The notes under the pieces were generated by a model. It had not been told where the DNA came from. It ran no database searches and saw nothing but the letters and a program-made list of their open reading frames with translations. Position numbers and translations under genes: made by a program. Positions 1 through 6,110 of a stretch of 7,672 nt of DNA are shown one piece after another (position 1 is the stretch's first letter; each line of letters opens with the position of its first letter). Origin of the DNA: Candidatus Aminicenantota bacterium (GTDB lineage: Bacteria > Acidobacteriota > Aminicenantia > Aminicenantales > UBA4085); NCBI GenBank assembly GCA_003154255.1, contig PMCY01000230.1:10281-17952 (forward strand). The letters are read 5' to 3'.

Positions 1-8
1 CCCTCTTC

Positions 9-17
9 TGGTATAAT
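9..17 (+). promoter_or_regulatory. Extended -10 promoter of the HD-domain gene (leaderless)
   Basis: The bases TGGTATAAT match an extended -10 element (TGn followed by a perfect TATAAT at 12-17). The first T of the hexamer is 12 bases before the GTG codon at 24, so a start of transcription about 7 bases after the hexamer would fall on or next to the start codon itself. A -35 box, if present, lies outside the window. There is no Shine-Dalgarno sequence between the box and the GTG, which supports leaderless transcription. Confidence 0.6.
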
Positions 18-23
18 CGCGGC

Positions 24-944
24 GTGACGAAGACAGCCAAGAAACCGGCCCGGCCCGAGAGCGCCTTCCGGGTCATCCGCAAGAGGTATCCCGGGCTGGT
101 GGCCCGCATCCAGGGGCTGATCGAGGATTCGGAGAAGGCTTTCGCCGGAAACGCGCCTGAGTCCGAAGGAAGCTATCTTTGGGAGCACACCGTCCATGTC
201 GCCTCCCTGGCCTTCAAGCTGGCCGAGGAGGAGCGCCGCGACCCGCTCCTGGCCGCGATCACGGCCCTGTTCCATGACGCCGGGAAATTCGCCGGCGGGC
301 GCTATCACGCCGGCGACGCGGCCGAGGAGGCCGCCGCGGCGGTCCTAGCCGAACCCCTGCTCAAGCGCTCCCGCGTCCCAGCCGCCGACCGCGAATCGAT
401 CCTCTCCGCGCTCGGCGCGCTTTATAAGGAAGGCGCCGGCCCCCACCCGCTGGCCGACATCGTCCACGACGCGGACTTCCTGTCCAAGTTCGGCTTGCTC
501 GGCGTGGCCCAATTCTTCATCAAATCGACCCTGCGCGGACGGACGCTGCGGACGGCGGTCATGAACTCCCTGAGCAAGGAATTGACCTACGCCGCCTGCC
601 TGCCGCTCAATATGCGGACCCAAGCAGGGCGAGCGATGGCCGCGCGGAAGTCGGAGGACTCGCTGGGATTCTACGCCGGCCTGCTTAAGGAATTGAGGGA
701 CGTCCACGACCTGGATTTCCGGGTCGAGACGCTCCGCTTGCCCCTGCCGGATCGGCCGCGCCGGACGATCGAAATCAGGCTCGTCCTGCCGGCCGCCTGC
801 GCCGCCTGCGGGGGAACGTGGACCGTCCGACCGGAAATCGTCCAAGGCAAGAAATGCCGGACTCTCAAGGCGGCCGTCGCCTGCCGCGGCTGCGGCGCGT
901 CGCAGGAAATCGCCTTCTGCCTGCCCGAGCTGGCCGCCCGATAA
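24..944 (+). CDS. HD-domain phosphohydrolase with C-terminal zinc ribbon
   Basis: This 306-residue protein carries a recognisable metal-dependent HD hydrolase domain. The likely metal ligands are His55 (in WEHTVH), the His84-Asp85 pair (in LFHDAGKF) and an Asp in HDADFLSKFG (Asp149 or Asp151), the usual H...HD...D pattern. HD enzymes typically hydrolyse phosphate esters of nucleotides or other small molecules; the substrate here cannot be told. After a basic middle region, the C-terminal 50 residues hold CxxC at 259/262 and CxxC at 287/290, with additional Cys278 and Cys299, which looks like a zinc ribbon. No signal peptide or membrane segment is visible, so it is probably cytoplasmic. The N-terminus is Lys/Arg-rich. 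GTG at 24 is chosen because it sits at the expected transcription start of the TATAAT box; the frame stays open to the left edge, so a longer protein is not excluded. The HD assignment is firm, the biological role unknown. Confidence 0.8.
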   Translation: MTKTAKKPARPESAFRVIRKRYPGLVARIQGLIEDSEKAFAGNAPESEGSYLWEHTVHVASLAFKLAEEERRDPLLAAITALFHDAGKFAGGRYHAGDAAEEAAAAVLAEPLLKRSRVPAADRESILSALGALYKEGAGPHPLADIVHDADFLSKFGLLGVAQFFIKSTLRGRTLRTAVMNSLSKELTYAACLPLNMRTQAGRAMAARKSEDSLGFYAGLLKELRDVHDLDFRVETLRLPLPDRPRRTIEIRLVLPAACAACGGTWTVRPEIVQGKKCRTLKAAVACRGCGASQEIAFCLPELAAR

Positions 945-957
945 GACCGGCGCGCAG

Positions 958-986
958 TTGACGAGGGAAGCGATCTTTTTTATATT
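958..986 (+). promoter_or_regulatory. Sigma-70-type promoter of the SH3-domain gene
   Basis: TTGACG (958-963) and TATATT (981-986) are separated by exactly 17 bases, a near-consensus housekeeping promoter. It starts 13 bases after the stop codon of the HD gene, so the SH3-domain gene has its own transcription start, expected near 993, giving a leader of about 20 bases that contains a strong ribosome site. Confidence 0.75.
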
Positions 987-997
987 GGGCCCAGCCC

Positions 998-1006
998 GAG
1001 GAGGAG
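998..1006 (+). promoter_or_regulatory. Ribosome binding site fixing the start at 1012
   Basis: The purine run GAGGAGGAG ends 5 bases before the ATG at 1012. It decides the start codon: the longer open frame beginning with TTG at 958 starts inside the -35 box of the promoter and would not be on the transcript. Confidence 0.75.
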
Positions 1007-1011
1007 CCGCC

Positions 1012-1677
1012 ATGCGCGTCTATCTTCTGGACGATCAGGTTCCCGTTTTCCCCAAGCCCGACGGGACGTCCATCCCTCTGGCCCGCCTGTCCGCGCACGA
1101 GGAGATCGATCTGGGCCACACGGTCAAATCCGGAGGGGCCGACTGGGTGGAGGCCGTTTTGGGAGACGGCCGGCGCGGCTATATCGCCGGGCCGACCAAG
1201 ATCCACGAAATCAAGCTGACCACCCTCAAACAGGATGAGGCGGACATGCTCGAGCAGCCGTCCTTCCACGGCGCCCGGAAGGCCCGGCTGACCAGGGGAC
1301 AAAAATTTTATCTGCTCCACAACGTTCCCGGCGAGGGCGGAACGTGGGTCCGGATTCGGGACCTTCAGGGACGGGAAGGGTTCATCCACGGCGACACGTC
1401 CACCGTCAAGGAGGAAGGCTCCGCACCGGCGCCGGCCAAGCCTCCGGCGGGGGGAGGAGGCGGCCCGATCGCGCCGCCGGCGAAAAAATCGGGAGTGGCC
1501 GGCCGGACGGACATTCGCAATGGGCTGGTCGCCATCGCCCTGGGATTGATCGCCACGCTCGGCGGCCGGGCCCTGGCTCCCCAGCTCGGCGGCGGCTATT
1601 ATGTCACCTGGGGAATAATCGTCGTCGGCGTCTACTGGCTCCTGCGTGGTCTCGGCCGGATGCTGCGCGGTAGGTAA
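1012..1677 (+). CDS. Double SH3-domain protein with C-terminal membrane hairpin
   Basis: This 221-residue protein has no close match that I recognise. Two bacterial SH3-like repeats are visible: residues about 1-65, ending in the typical W45-V...G-x-G-x-x-G56-Y-I pattern, and about 70-130, with W112-V-R-I-R...G120-R-E-G-F-I. A flexible Pro/Ala/Gly/Lys linker (about 134-162, including a run of five Gly) leads to two hydrophobic segments (about 171-190 and 196-212) and a short Arg-rich tail. There is no N-terminal signal peptide. With two C-terminal membrane passes and Arg on both flanks, the SH3 repeats would most simply face the cytoplasm, which is uncommon because bacterial SH3b domains usually act on cell wall outside the membrane. 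The role is unknown; it may be an adaptor or scaffold at the inner membrane. The gene has its own promoter and converges on dsbD. Confidence 0.75.
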   Translation: MRVYLLDDQVPVFPKPDGTSIPLARLSAHEEIDLGHTVKSGGADWVEAVLGDGRRGYIAGPTKIHEIKLTTLKQDEADMLEQPSFHGARKARLTRGQKFYLLHNVPGEGGTWVRIRDLQGREGFIHGDTSTVKEEGSAPAPAKPPAGGGGGPIAPPAKKSGVAGRTDIRNGLVAIALGLIATLGGRALAPQLGGGYYVTWGIIVVGVYWLLRGLGRMLRGR

Positions 1678-1687
1678 AATTGTAAGA

Positions 1688-1793
1688 TTGGGGTCGCGTC
1701 ATAAATTACCAGTAATTCAGGCCAAATATTTCGGGCCGTCCATCTTCTGCAAAAACCGATGGAAAAATTCGGCAATTTAAGACGCGCCCCCAA
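1688..1793. repeat. REP/MITE-like element with 20-bp terminal inverted repeats
   Basis: The left end TTGGGGTCGCGTCATAAATT (1688-1707) and the reverse complement of the right end (1774-1793) agree at 18 of 20 positions without gaps, and the match continues imperfectly for 3 more bases inward. The enclosed stretch is AT-richer than the flanking genes and has no open frame of note. It fills the gap between two convergent genes, a common landing site for REP-like elements and small non-autonomous transposons. GGGGTCGCGTC-type ends resemble those I associate with REP elements tied to Y1-type (RAYT) transposases, but this is memory of a pattern, not a match. The folded transcript might also help end transcription from both sides, although there is no classic short stem with a T tract. 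No flanking direct repeat is obvious. Confidence 0.6.
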
Positions 1794-1807
1794 AACGACA
1801 AATTTGA

Positions 1808-3838
1808 TTATTGTCCGGCGGCGGCCAGCGCTTTCTTCATCTTTGCCAGGAAGACGTCCTTGTCCTCGAAGCCCACGCCCCGCAGCTCGTTGATCTCTTG
1901 GCCGCCGGGCTTGAGGAAGATGAGCGTCGGGCAGCCCTTGGCCGCGTACTTTTTATAAAAGGCCTTGACCCGCTCGTCGTTGTTGCGGGTCAGATCGGCC
2001 CGCAGACAGATGAATTTCCGGGAAGCCTCGATGATCTCGGGCTGGGAATACGTCTTGGCGTCCAGCTCGTGGCAGGCGATGCACCAATCGGCCGTCGAGT
2101 CGATGAAGACCGGCTTGCCCGTCTTGAGGGCGGCGGCCAAGGCTTCTTCCGAATAAGGCAGCCAATCGACCGCATTGAGCGTGACCCGGCCGCCGGCCGC
2201 ATTGATCGATTTCAGCGTCTCGGTCATTCGGGCGTTCACATAGCCCTGGATGCCGGTCACGGCGGTATAGACGGCCAGGACGAAGAAAATGACCCCGATG
2301 ACATTGCGGACGAAGGGGAAGACCTTGCCTTTGGCCGGTGTGGCTTCTATCCAAGCCATATAGATCCCGGCCAGCAGGAGGGTCACGGCCATGGTCAGGT
2401 CATAAGCCAGCGGATTGGGGAACAGCGTTTTGAGGAAATAGATGGCCATGGCCACCAGGATGAATCCGAAGATCTTGCGCACCCAGACCATCCAGGCGCC
2501 CGAGCGCGGGATCTTGTTGATGCTGCCGGAAAAGATGCCCAGGAAAAGGAACGGCACGCCCAGGCCGAAGGCCAGGACGAAGAACAAGGAGAATCCCAGG
2601 AAGACGTTGCCCTTGTTGCCGACGTAGGTCAGCAGTCCGAGGACGAAGGGGCCGATGCACGGCGCGGCGATAATGCCCACGGTCAAACCCATAAAGAACG
2701 TCCCGAAATAGCCCTTCTTGGACGTCCCGGCGGCCTTGTTCAGAAAGGCCGGCATGCGGAACTCGTAGACGTCGAACATGGAGAGCGATAGGGCCAGCAT
2801 GATTAGGGCGATCGCGACCAGGACGGGCGGATAGGTCAGGGCCACGCCGAAAAGGCTGCCGGTGAAAGCGGCGATGACCCCCAGAATCGAGTACGTCATG
2901 GCCATGCCGAAGACGTAGACGAAGGAGTGGAGCACGGCGCCGCCCTTCTTGCCCTGGGCCTGGCCGCCGAAGTAGCTGATGGTGATGGGGATGAGGGGAT
3001 AGATGCAGGGCGTCAGGTTCAGGGCCAGCCCGCCCAGGAAGACAAGCAGGAAGATGATCGGCAAGCCCTTGTTCCCGAAGTCGATGCCGCCCGCGGGAGC
3101 AGCGGCCGGGGCCGGCTTGACCTCGACGGAGGCCGGGGCGTCTTTTATTGATTCTGAAACGGCGCCCGTGGGGAGCGGTTCGGCCGTTTTGGATTTATTC
3201 TCGGCCCCGGCTGGCGCGGCTTTCAAAACATCTTTAGGCGTGGCGGCATTAGTTTTGTCATCGGCTTTCAGCGCCTGCTTGTCCCCGGGTTTTTCGGCGG
3301 TCTTGGCAGCCTCGGCGATGGGTGTGCCGCCCGACACCGGAAAGACGGCCTTGAAAGCGACGTCGGTGGGCGGCTGACAGGATTGATCGTCGCAGGCCTG
3401 GTAGCCGATCGATCCCTCGACCACGAGCTCCCGTCCCTTGAAATCGGGAGCCACAGCCACCTCGGCGGTGATGCGGGCCGTGCCCTCGAAAATAGCCAGC
3501 GGCTTGTCCGAGAAGCCCATGCGTTTCATGACCGGGAGCGGAAAGACCTGTCGCCCGTAGGTCACGCCCGGATGAGACTTGAAATCAACGGTCGTCCCGA
3601 CAAGATAATCCTCGGACGGCTGATCGGCGTTGATATGGTAGGGGGCCCGGATGCTCAACTCAATCGTCAGGACGGCGGTCTGCCCGGCCTTGAGTCCGGC
3701 CGGGGGCGGAACGATGCTGACCTTGACGATCGGATCGTCCTTGCTTACGCGAAGGACGGAGCCGAGCTCGTCTTTCTGGGCAATGGCGGCCGGAAACAAG
3801 GCCAGGATGAGCCCTATGAGAAATGCGGTTTTTTTCAT
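1808..3838 (-). CDS. dsbD: Thiol:disulfide interchange protein DsbD
   Basis: DsbD carries electrons from cytoplasmic thioredoxin across the inner membrane to periplasmic thiol proteins, for example in disulfide isomerisation and cytochrome c maturation. The 676-residue protein has all three modules. A signal peptide (KK, then a hydrophobic core, AIA/Q cleavage after about residue 20) precedes the periplasmic DsbD-alpha domain with Cys149 and Cys154 in YQACDDQSCQPP, a C-x4-C spacing instead of the C-x5-C of E. coli. A low-complexity Ala/Lys/Pro linker of about 85 residues (170-255) follows. The membrane domain (about 258-540) carries its cysteine pair in LTPCIYP (Cys278) and AAPCIGP (Cys394). 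The C-terminal thioredoxin-like domain has WCIAC (Cys586/589) and the cis-Pro motif GCPT. The ATG at 3838 is preferred over the GTG at 3844, because AAGGAG lies 5 bases before the ATG but touches the GTG. A strong own promoter lies upstream. No partner such as a DsbC- or Ccm-type gene is in the window. Confidence 0.95.
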   Translation of the reverse strand: MKKTAFLIGLILALFPAAIAQKDELGSVLRVSKDDPIVKVSIVPPPAGLKAGQTAVLTIELSIRAPYHINADQPSEDYLVGTTVDFKSHPGVTYGRQVFPLPVMKRMGFSDKPLAIFEGTARITAEVAVAPDFKGRELVVEGSIGYQACDDQSCQPPTDVAFKAVFPVSGGTPIAEAAKTAEKPGDKQALKADDKTNAATPKDVLKAAPAGAENKSKTAEPLPTGAVSESIKDAPASVEVKPAPAAAPAGGIDFGNKGLPIIFLLVFLGGLALNLTPCIYPLIPITISYFGGQAQGKKGGAVLHSFVYVFGMAMTYSILGVIAAFTGSLFGVALTYPPVLVAIALIMLALSLSMFDVYEFRMPAFLNKAAGTSKKGYFGTFFMGLTVGIIAAPCIGPFVLGLLTYVGNKGNVFLGFSLFFVLAFGLGVPFLFLGIFSGSINKIPRSGAWMVWVRKIFGFILVAMAIYFLKTLFPNPLAYDLTMAVTLLLAGIYMAWIEATPAKGKVFPFVRNVIGVIFFVLAVYTAVTGIQGYVNARMTETLKSINAAGGRVTLNAVDWLPYSEEALAAALKTGKPVFIDSTADWCIACHELDAKTYSQPEIIEASRKFICLRADLTRNNDERVKAFYKKYAAKGCPTLIFLKPGGQEINELRGVGFEDKDVFLAKMKKALAAAGQ

Positions 3839-3843
3839 GGCCA

Positions 3844-3849
3844 CTCCTT
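3844..3849 (-). promoter_or_regulatory. Ribosome binding site of dsbD
   Basis: AAGGAG on the minus strand ends 5 bases before the ATG at 3838. The in-frame GTG two codons earlier overlaps this site and so is an unlikely start. Confidence 0.7.
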
Positions 3850-3864
3850 GAAACGGCAGGCGAT

Positions 3865-3893
3865 ACTATAAACGCCTTCCCGGATTTAGTCAA
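3865..3893 (-). promoter_or_regulatory. Sigma-70-type promoter of dsbD
   Basis: On the minus strand TTGACT (3893-3888) and TATAGT (3870-3865) are spaced by exactly 17 bases. Transcription would start near 3858, about 20 bases before the dsbD ATG. The spacing and hexamers match the style of the promoter at 958-986. It makes dsbD its own transcription unit, separate from the membrane-protein gene that ends at 3951. Confidence 0.75.
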
Positions 3894-3906
3894 CGCGGCC
3901 GGCGCT

Positions 3907-3939
3907 GACATCATTTAGAATCAACGGGTTAATAATGTC
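3907..3939. repeat. Imperfect inverted repeat upstream of the dsbD promoter
   Basis: GACATCATT (3907-3915) and AATAATGTC (3931-3939) form a 9-base inverted repeat with one mismatch and a 15-base spacer. It sits 13 bases upstream of the dsbD -35 box, in the gap after the preceding minus-strand gene. It could be a regulator site or a hairpin; no T tract follows on the minus strand, so it is not a typical terminator. A chance palindrome is possible. Confidence 0.3.
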
Positions 3940-3950
3940 GACGGGGGCGG

Positions 3951-4526
3951 TCAACGAAAGCGGAGCTTCCGCTTTTCGACAAGCGTCCGCCAATCGATCT
4001 TGACCAGGCCCCATAGCAGGAGGATGCTGAGCGCCTCCAGGATGAAAACCAGGACGTTGCCGTAGTACTTGGAAAAGACTTTATCCAACCGGGAGGCGAC
4101 GAGCCCGGCGGAATAGCCGAGAATGGCATAGGAAATGACCCGCCCGACAAAAAAAGCCGGCAGGATGAAGGCCAGGTTCAGCCGAGCCAGTCCCACGGCG
4201 ACGAAAAATTGGGAGGACGAAACGGGCAGGACGGCGGCGTAGAAAAAAGCGAACCCGGTCGCGGCCGCTTCCTTCTTCTTGAGATAGCCGCGGAGATACT
4301 CGACGTTTTCGGCGTACTTTTTGGGAAAATAGCGGACCAGTCCCGAGGATGCTTTGGCCAGGACGAACCGGCCCCCAGCGGCGGCCGCCGCCCCGCCCAC
4401 GGCCAGGATCCAGAGATCGAGGTGCCAGCGGATATGGAAAAAGGCCAGGACGGTCCAGGTCGGCGGCGTGAACACGGGCAGGAGGTTGAGGCCGAAGGCG
4501 ATGAGAAAGACGAGGGCGTAGATCAA
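3951..4526 (-). CDS. VTT/DedA-like inner-membrane protein
   Basis: This 191-residue protein is mostly hydrophobic, with segments at about 1-20, 36-57, 88-111, 117-141 and 155-176. The central part resembles the VTT (SNARE-associated/DedA) fold: a Pro-rich re-entrant-like start (P17...TPP at 20-22), then a basic amphipathic stretch (65-86), then P101-V-S-S-S-Q and G112 followed by G128-R129 and Y133. DedA-family proteins are linked to lipid scrambling, undecaprenyl phosphate recycling and envelope stress. The match is by pattern only, and another small multi-pass family is possible. The start is TTG at 4526, with AGGAA 9 bases upstream overlapping the stop of the kinase gene. The 13-base gap to the kinase indicates cotranscription and perhaps translational coupling. 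The C-terminal tail is basic (VEKRKLRFR), consistent with a cytoplasmic end. Confidence 0.6.
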   Translation of the reverse strand: MIYALVFLIAFGLNLLPVFTPPTWTVLAFFHIRWHLDLWILAVGGAAAAAGGRFVLAKASSGLVRYFPKKYAENVEYLRGYLKKKEAAATGFAFFYAAVLPVSSSQFFVAVGLARLNLAFILPAFFVGRVISYAILGYSAGLVASRLDKVFSKYYGNVLVFILEALSILLLWGLVKIDWRTLVEKRKLRFR

Positions 4527-4539
4527 CGGCGGAAATTCC

Positions 4540-5625
4540 TCAGCGCTGGATGCGGGCGCCGCCGCCTTTCAGGACGTGCCGGACCTCTTCGAGCGTCACC
4601 ATGCTCGTGTCGCCCCGGGTACTCTGCAGGAGCGCCCCGTGGGCCGCGCCCAGGTCGACGCATTCCCGGGCCGGGCAGCCGTTCAAGAGGCCGTAAATGA
4701 GTCCGCTACAGAATCCGTCGCCGCCGCCGATGCGGTCCTCCACCTCCAGACCTTCGAAGCGGCGGGATTCATAGACGGTCCCTTCCATGGCCAGGATGGC
4801 CGACCAGTTGTTGACGCAGCCGGAGACGACTTCGCGGAGGGTCGTTCCGACCGCCTTCAGGTGGGGATAGGACTCAAAGAGGCGCGCGGCCATCTTCTTG
4901 TAGCTCTCGACCGGCAGGGTGCGCAGGCGCTCGTCCGTCCCTTCGACCCGCAGGCCCAGCGATTTCTGGAAATCCTCCTCGTTGCCGATCAGGACGTCGA
5001 TGAAGGGCATCAGGCCGCGGGTCACGGCCGTGGCCTGCTCGCTCGTCCACAGCTTGCTCCGGAAATTCAGGTCGTAGCTGACCACCGTCCCCGCGGCCCG
5101 GGCCGCGGCCATGGCCGTCCGGGTCGTTTCCGCACAGGAATCACTCAGAGCGGCGAAGATGCCGCCCGTGTGGAACCAGCGCGCGCCGCGGCGGCCGAAG
5201 AGGCGGGTCCAGTCCACGTCGGCCGGCGTCATGTGCGAAGCCGCCGAGTGCCCCCGGTCGTACATGGTCACGCTGGGCCGCACGCCGATGCCGACCTCGG
5301 TGAAGTTCAGGCCGACCCGGTCGTCCCGGCCCAGCCCGTCATAAGGGACCCACTTGACCTCGCTCAGGTCCATGCCGCTGGCCCGGGCGTGGTTGCGGAT
5401 GAAAGCACCCAGGGGATTGTCGACCAGGCGCGAGACCCAGCCGGTGCGCAGGCCGTAGCGGGCCAGGGCGTAGGAGACGTTGTACTCGCCCCCGCCGGCG
5501 TAGGCCTCGAAGACCGGGGTCAGCTCGATGCGCTGGTGCCCCGGCGGGCTTAGCCGGACCATACATTCGCCGAGGGTTAAAAGGTCGAATTCCGTTTCCG
5601 CCGCGGATTTGATCGTCAGGCTCAT
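4540..5625 (-). CDS. PfkB-family sugar kinase, probably 2-keto-3-deoxygluconate kinase
   Basis: This 361-residue ribokinase/PfkB-fold enzyme transfers phosphate from ATP to a sugar or sugar acid. The N-terminal part has TLGECMVRLSPPG and the substrate-binding G44-G-G-E-Y-N-V; the mid region has the NEEDF element; the C-terminal PfkB signature is DRIGGGDGF (297-305), with Asp303 as catalytic base and the glycines forming the anion hole. The GGEYNV plus DRIGGGD combination is typical of the group annotated as 2-keto-3-deoxygluconate kinases, which make KDPG in uronate and modified Entner-Doudoroff catabolism. The protein is longer than E. coli KdgK (about 310 residues), mainly from an insertion before the ATP site (about 225-255). 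The hexuronate-type transporter upstream in the same orientation fits this role, but substrate cannot be proven from sequence, and other sugar substrates remain possible. ATG at 5625 is preceded by AAGGAG with 5-base spacing. Confidence 0.8.
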   Translation of the reverse strand: MSLTIKSAAETEFDLLTLGECMVRLSPPGHQRIELTPVFEAYAGGGEYNVSYALARYGLRTGWVSRLVDNPLGAFIRNHARASGMDLSEVKWVPYDGLGRDDRVGLNFTEVGIGVRPSVTMYDRGHSAASHMTPADVDWTRLFGRRGARWFHTGGIFAALSDSCAETTRTAMAAARAAGTVVSYDLNFRSKLWTSEQATAVTRGLMPFIDVLIGNEEDFQKSLGLRVEGTDERLRTLPVESYKKMAARLFESYPHLKAVGTTLREVVSGCVNNWSAILAMEGTVYESRRFEGLEVEDRIGGGDGFCSGLIYGLLNGCPARECVDLGAAHGALLQSTRGDTSMVTLEEVRHVLKGGGARIQR

Positions 5626-5649
5626 AGCCGCTCCTTCTTATGGAGGGAA

Positions 5650-5655
5650 ATCATA
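5650..5655 (-). promoter_or_regulatory. Possible -10 box for the kinase gene
   Basis: TATGAT on the minus strand lies 24 bases before the kinase ATG. The hexamer 17 bases upstream, TTCTGA, is a poor -35 match, so this is a weak candidate. If real, the kinase and the membrane-protein gene form a separate two-gene unit from the DUF2200 gene. Confidence 0.3.
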
Positions 5656-5697
5656 CTACGAGGAGCGAAAAATCAGAAAGTCCTCTATGTCCTTATT

Positions 5698-6072
5698 TCA
5701 ATTTTTTCTGAGGATCTTTTCCATGGCTTTTCCGTTTGCCAATTCGTCTATTAATTTATCCAAATACCGCACTTTCTGAATTATTTTATCCTCAATTTCT
5801 TCGACTTTATATCCGCATATCGTTCCCGTTATTTTTGAAGCCTGAGGATTCCATCGCGGGGCGTCTTTAAAAAAAGTTTGAAAATCGGTTCCGTTTTTTA
5901 TTTTCTCTTCAATGGCCTTTTTTTCATAACCCGTCAGCCAGGTGATGATTTCATCGACTTCCTTCGCCGTTCGCCCTTTCTTTTCCGCTTTTTGGATGTA
6001 CAGAGGGTAAACGCTGCCAAAAGCGATCCTATAAACCCGCTCATTGCTGTTTTTCTTGGGTGACTCGGCCAT
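5698..6072 (-). CDS. DUF2200 family protein
   Basis: This 124-residue protein is of unknown function. I recognise the DUF2200 pattern: RIAFGSVYPLYIQKAEKKGR near the N-terminus, then EVDEIITWLTGY, TDFQTFFKDAPRWNP, ITGTICGYKVEEIED and the C-terminal RYLDKLIDELANGKAMEKIL. The length is normal for the family. It is soluble, highly charged and has no signal peptide, so probably cytoplasmic. ATG at 6072 follows a good AGGAGG site. The gene stands out in composition: a hand count gives about 41% G+C over 5701-6060, against 73% in a 60-base sample of the adjacent kinase gene (5281-5340), with many AAA, ATT and TTT codons. That suggests later acquisition by transfer. It sits 38 bases after pdxB, so it may be read from the same transcript. 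Family assignment is by recognition, without a search. Confidence 0.85.
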   Translation of the reverse strand: MAESPKKNSNERVYRIAFGSVYPLYIQKAEKKGRTAKEVDEIITWLTGYEKKAIEEKIKNGTDFQTFFKDAPRWNPQASKITGTICGYKVEEIEDKIIQKVRYLDKLIDELANGKAMEKILRKN

Positions 6073-6110
6073 GCGATCTCCTCCTTACTGGATTCAAGGC
6101 GTATTAGCGA

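Noticed and set aside
345..1389. Minus-strand open frames of 222 and 174 codons opposite the HD and SH3 genes
   Set aside because: Both are compositional shadows of the plus-strand genes and overlap each other; the plus-strand products have real domains, promoters and, for the SH3 gene, a ribosome site.
1811..2791. A 326-codon open frame on the plus strand opposite dsbD
   Set aside because: It lies antisense to a clear DsbD with all catalytic cysteines. The translation is rich in Asp, Gly, Glu and Gln with no domain pattern, as expected for the complement of a GC-rich gene.
3115..3330. A low-complexity, less biased stretch in dsbD that might mark a recombination joint
   Set aside because: A hand count gives about 58% G+C for 3181-3300, only slightly lower than its surroundings. 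The Ala/Lys/Pro composition fits an ordinary flexible linker between the periplasmic and membrane domains.
4576..5553. A 325-codon open frame on the plus strand opposite the sugar kinase
   Set aside because: The PfkB signatures are on the minus strand. The plus-strand product is low-complexity Ala/Gly/Val/Asp sequence without recognisable motifs or a ribosome site.
5660..5687. Possible terminator hairpin between the DUF2200 gene and the kinase
   Set aside because: Only a 5-base GAGGA/TCCTC stem with a long loop can form, with no following T tract in the right place.
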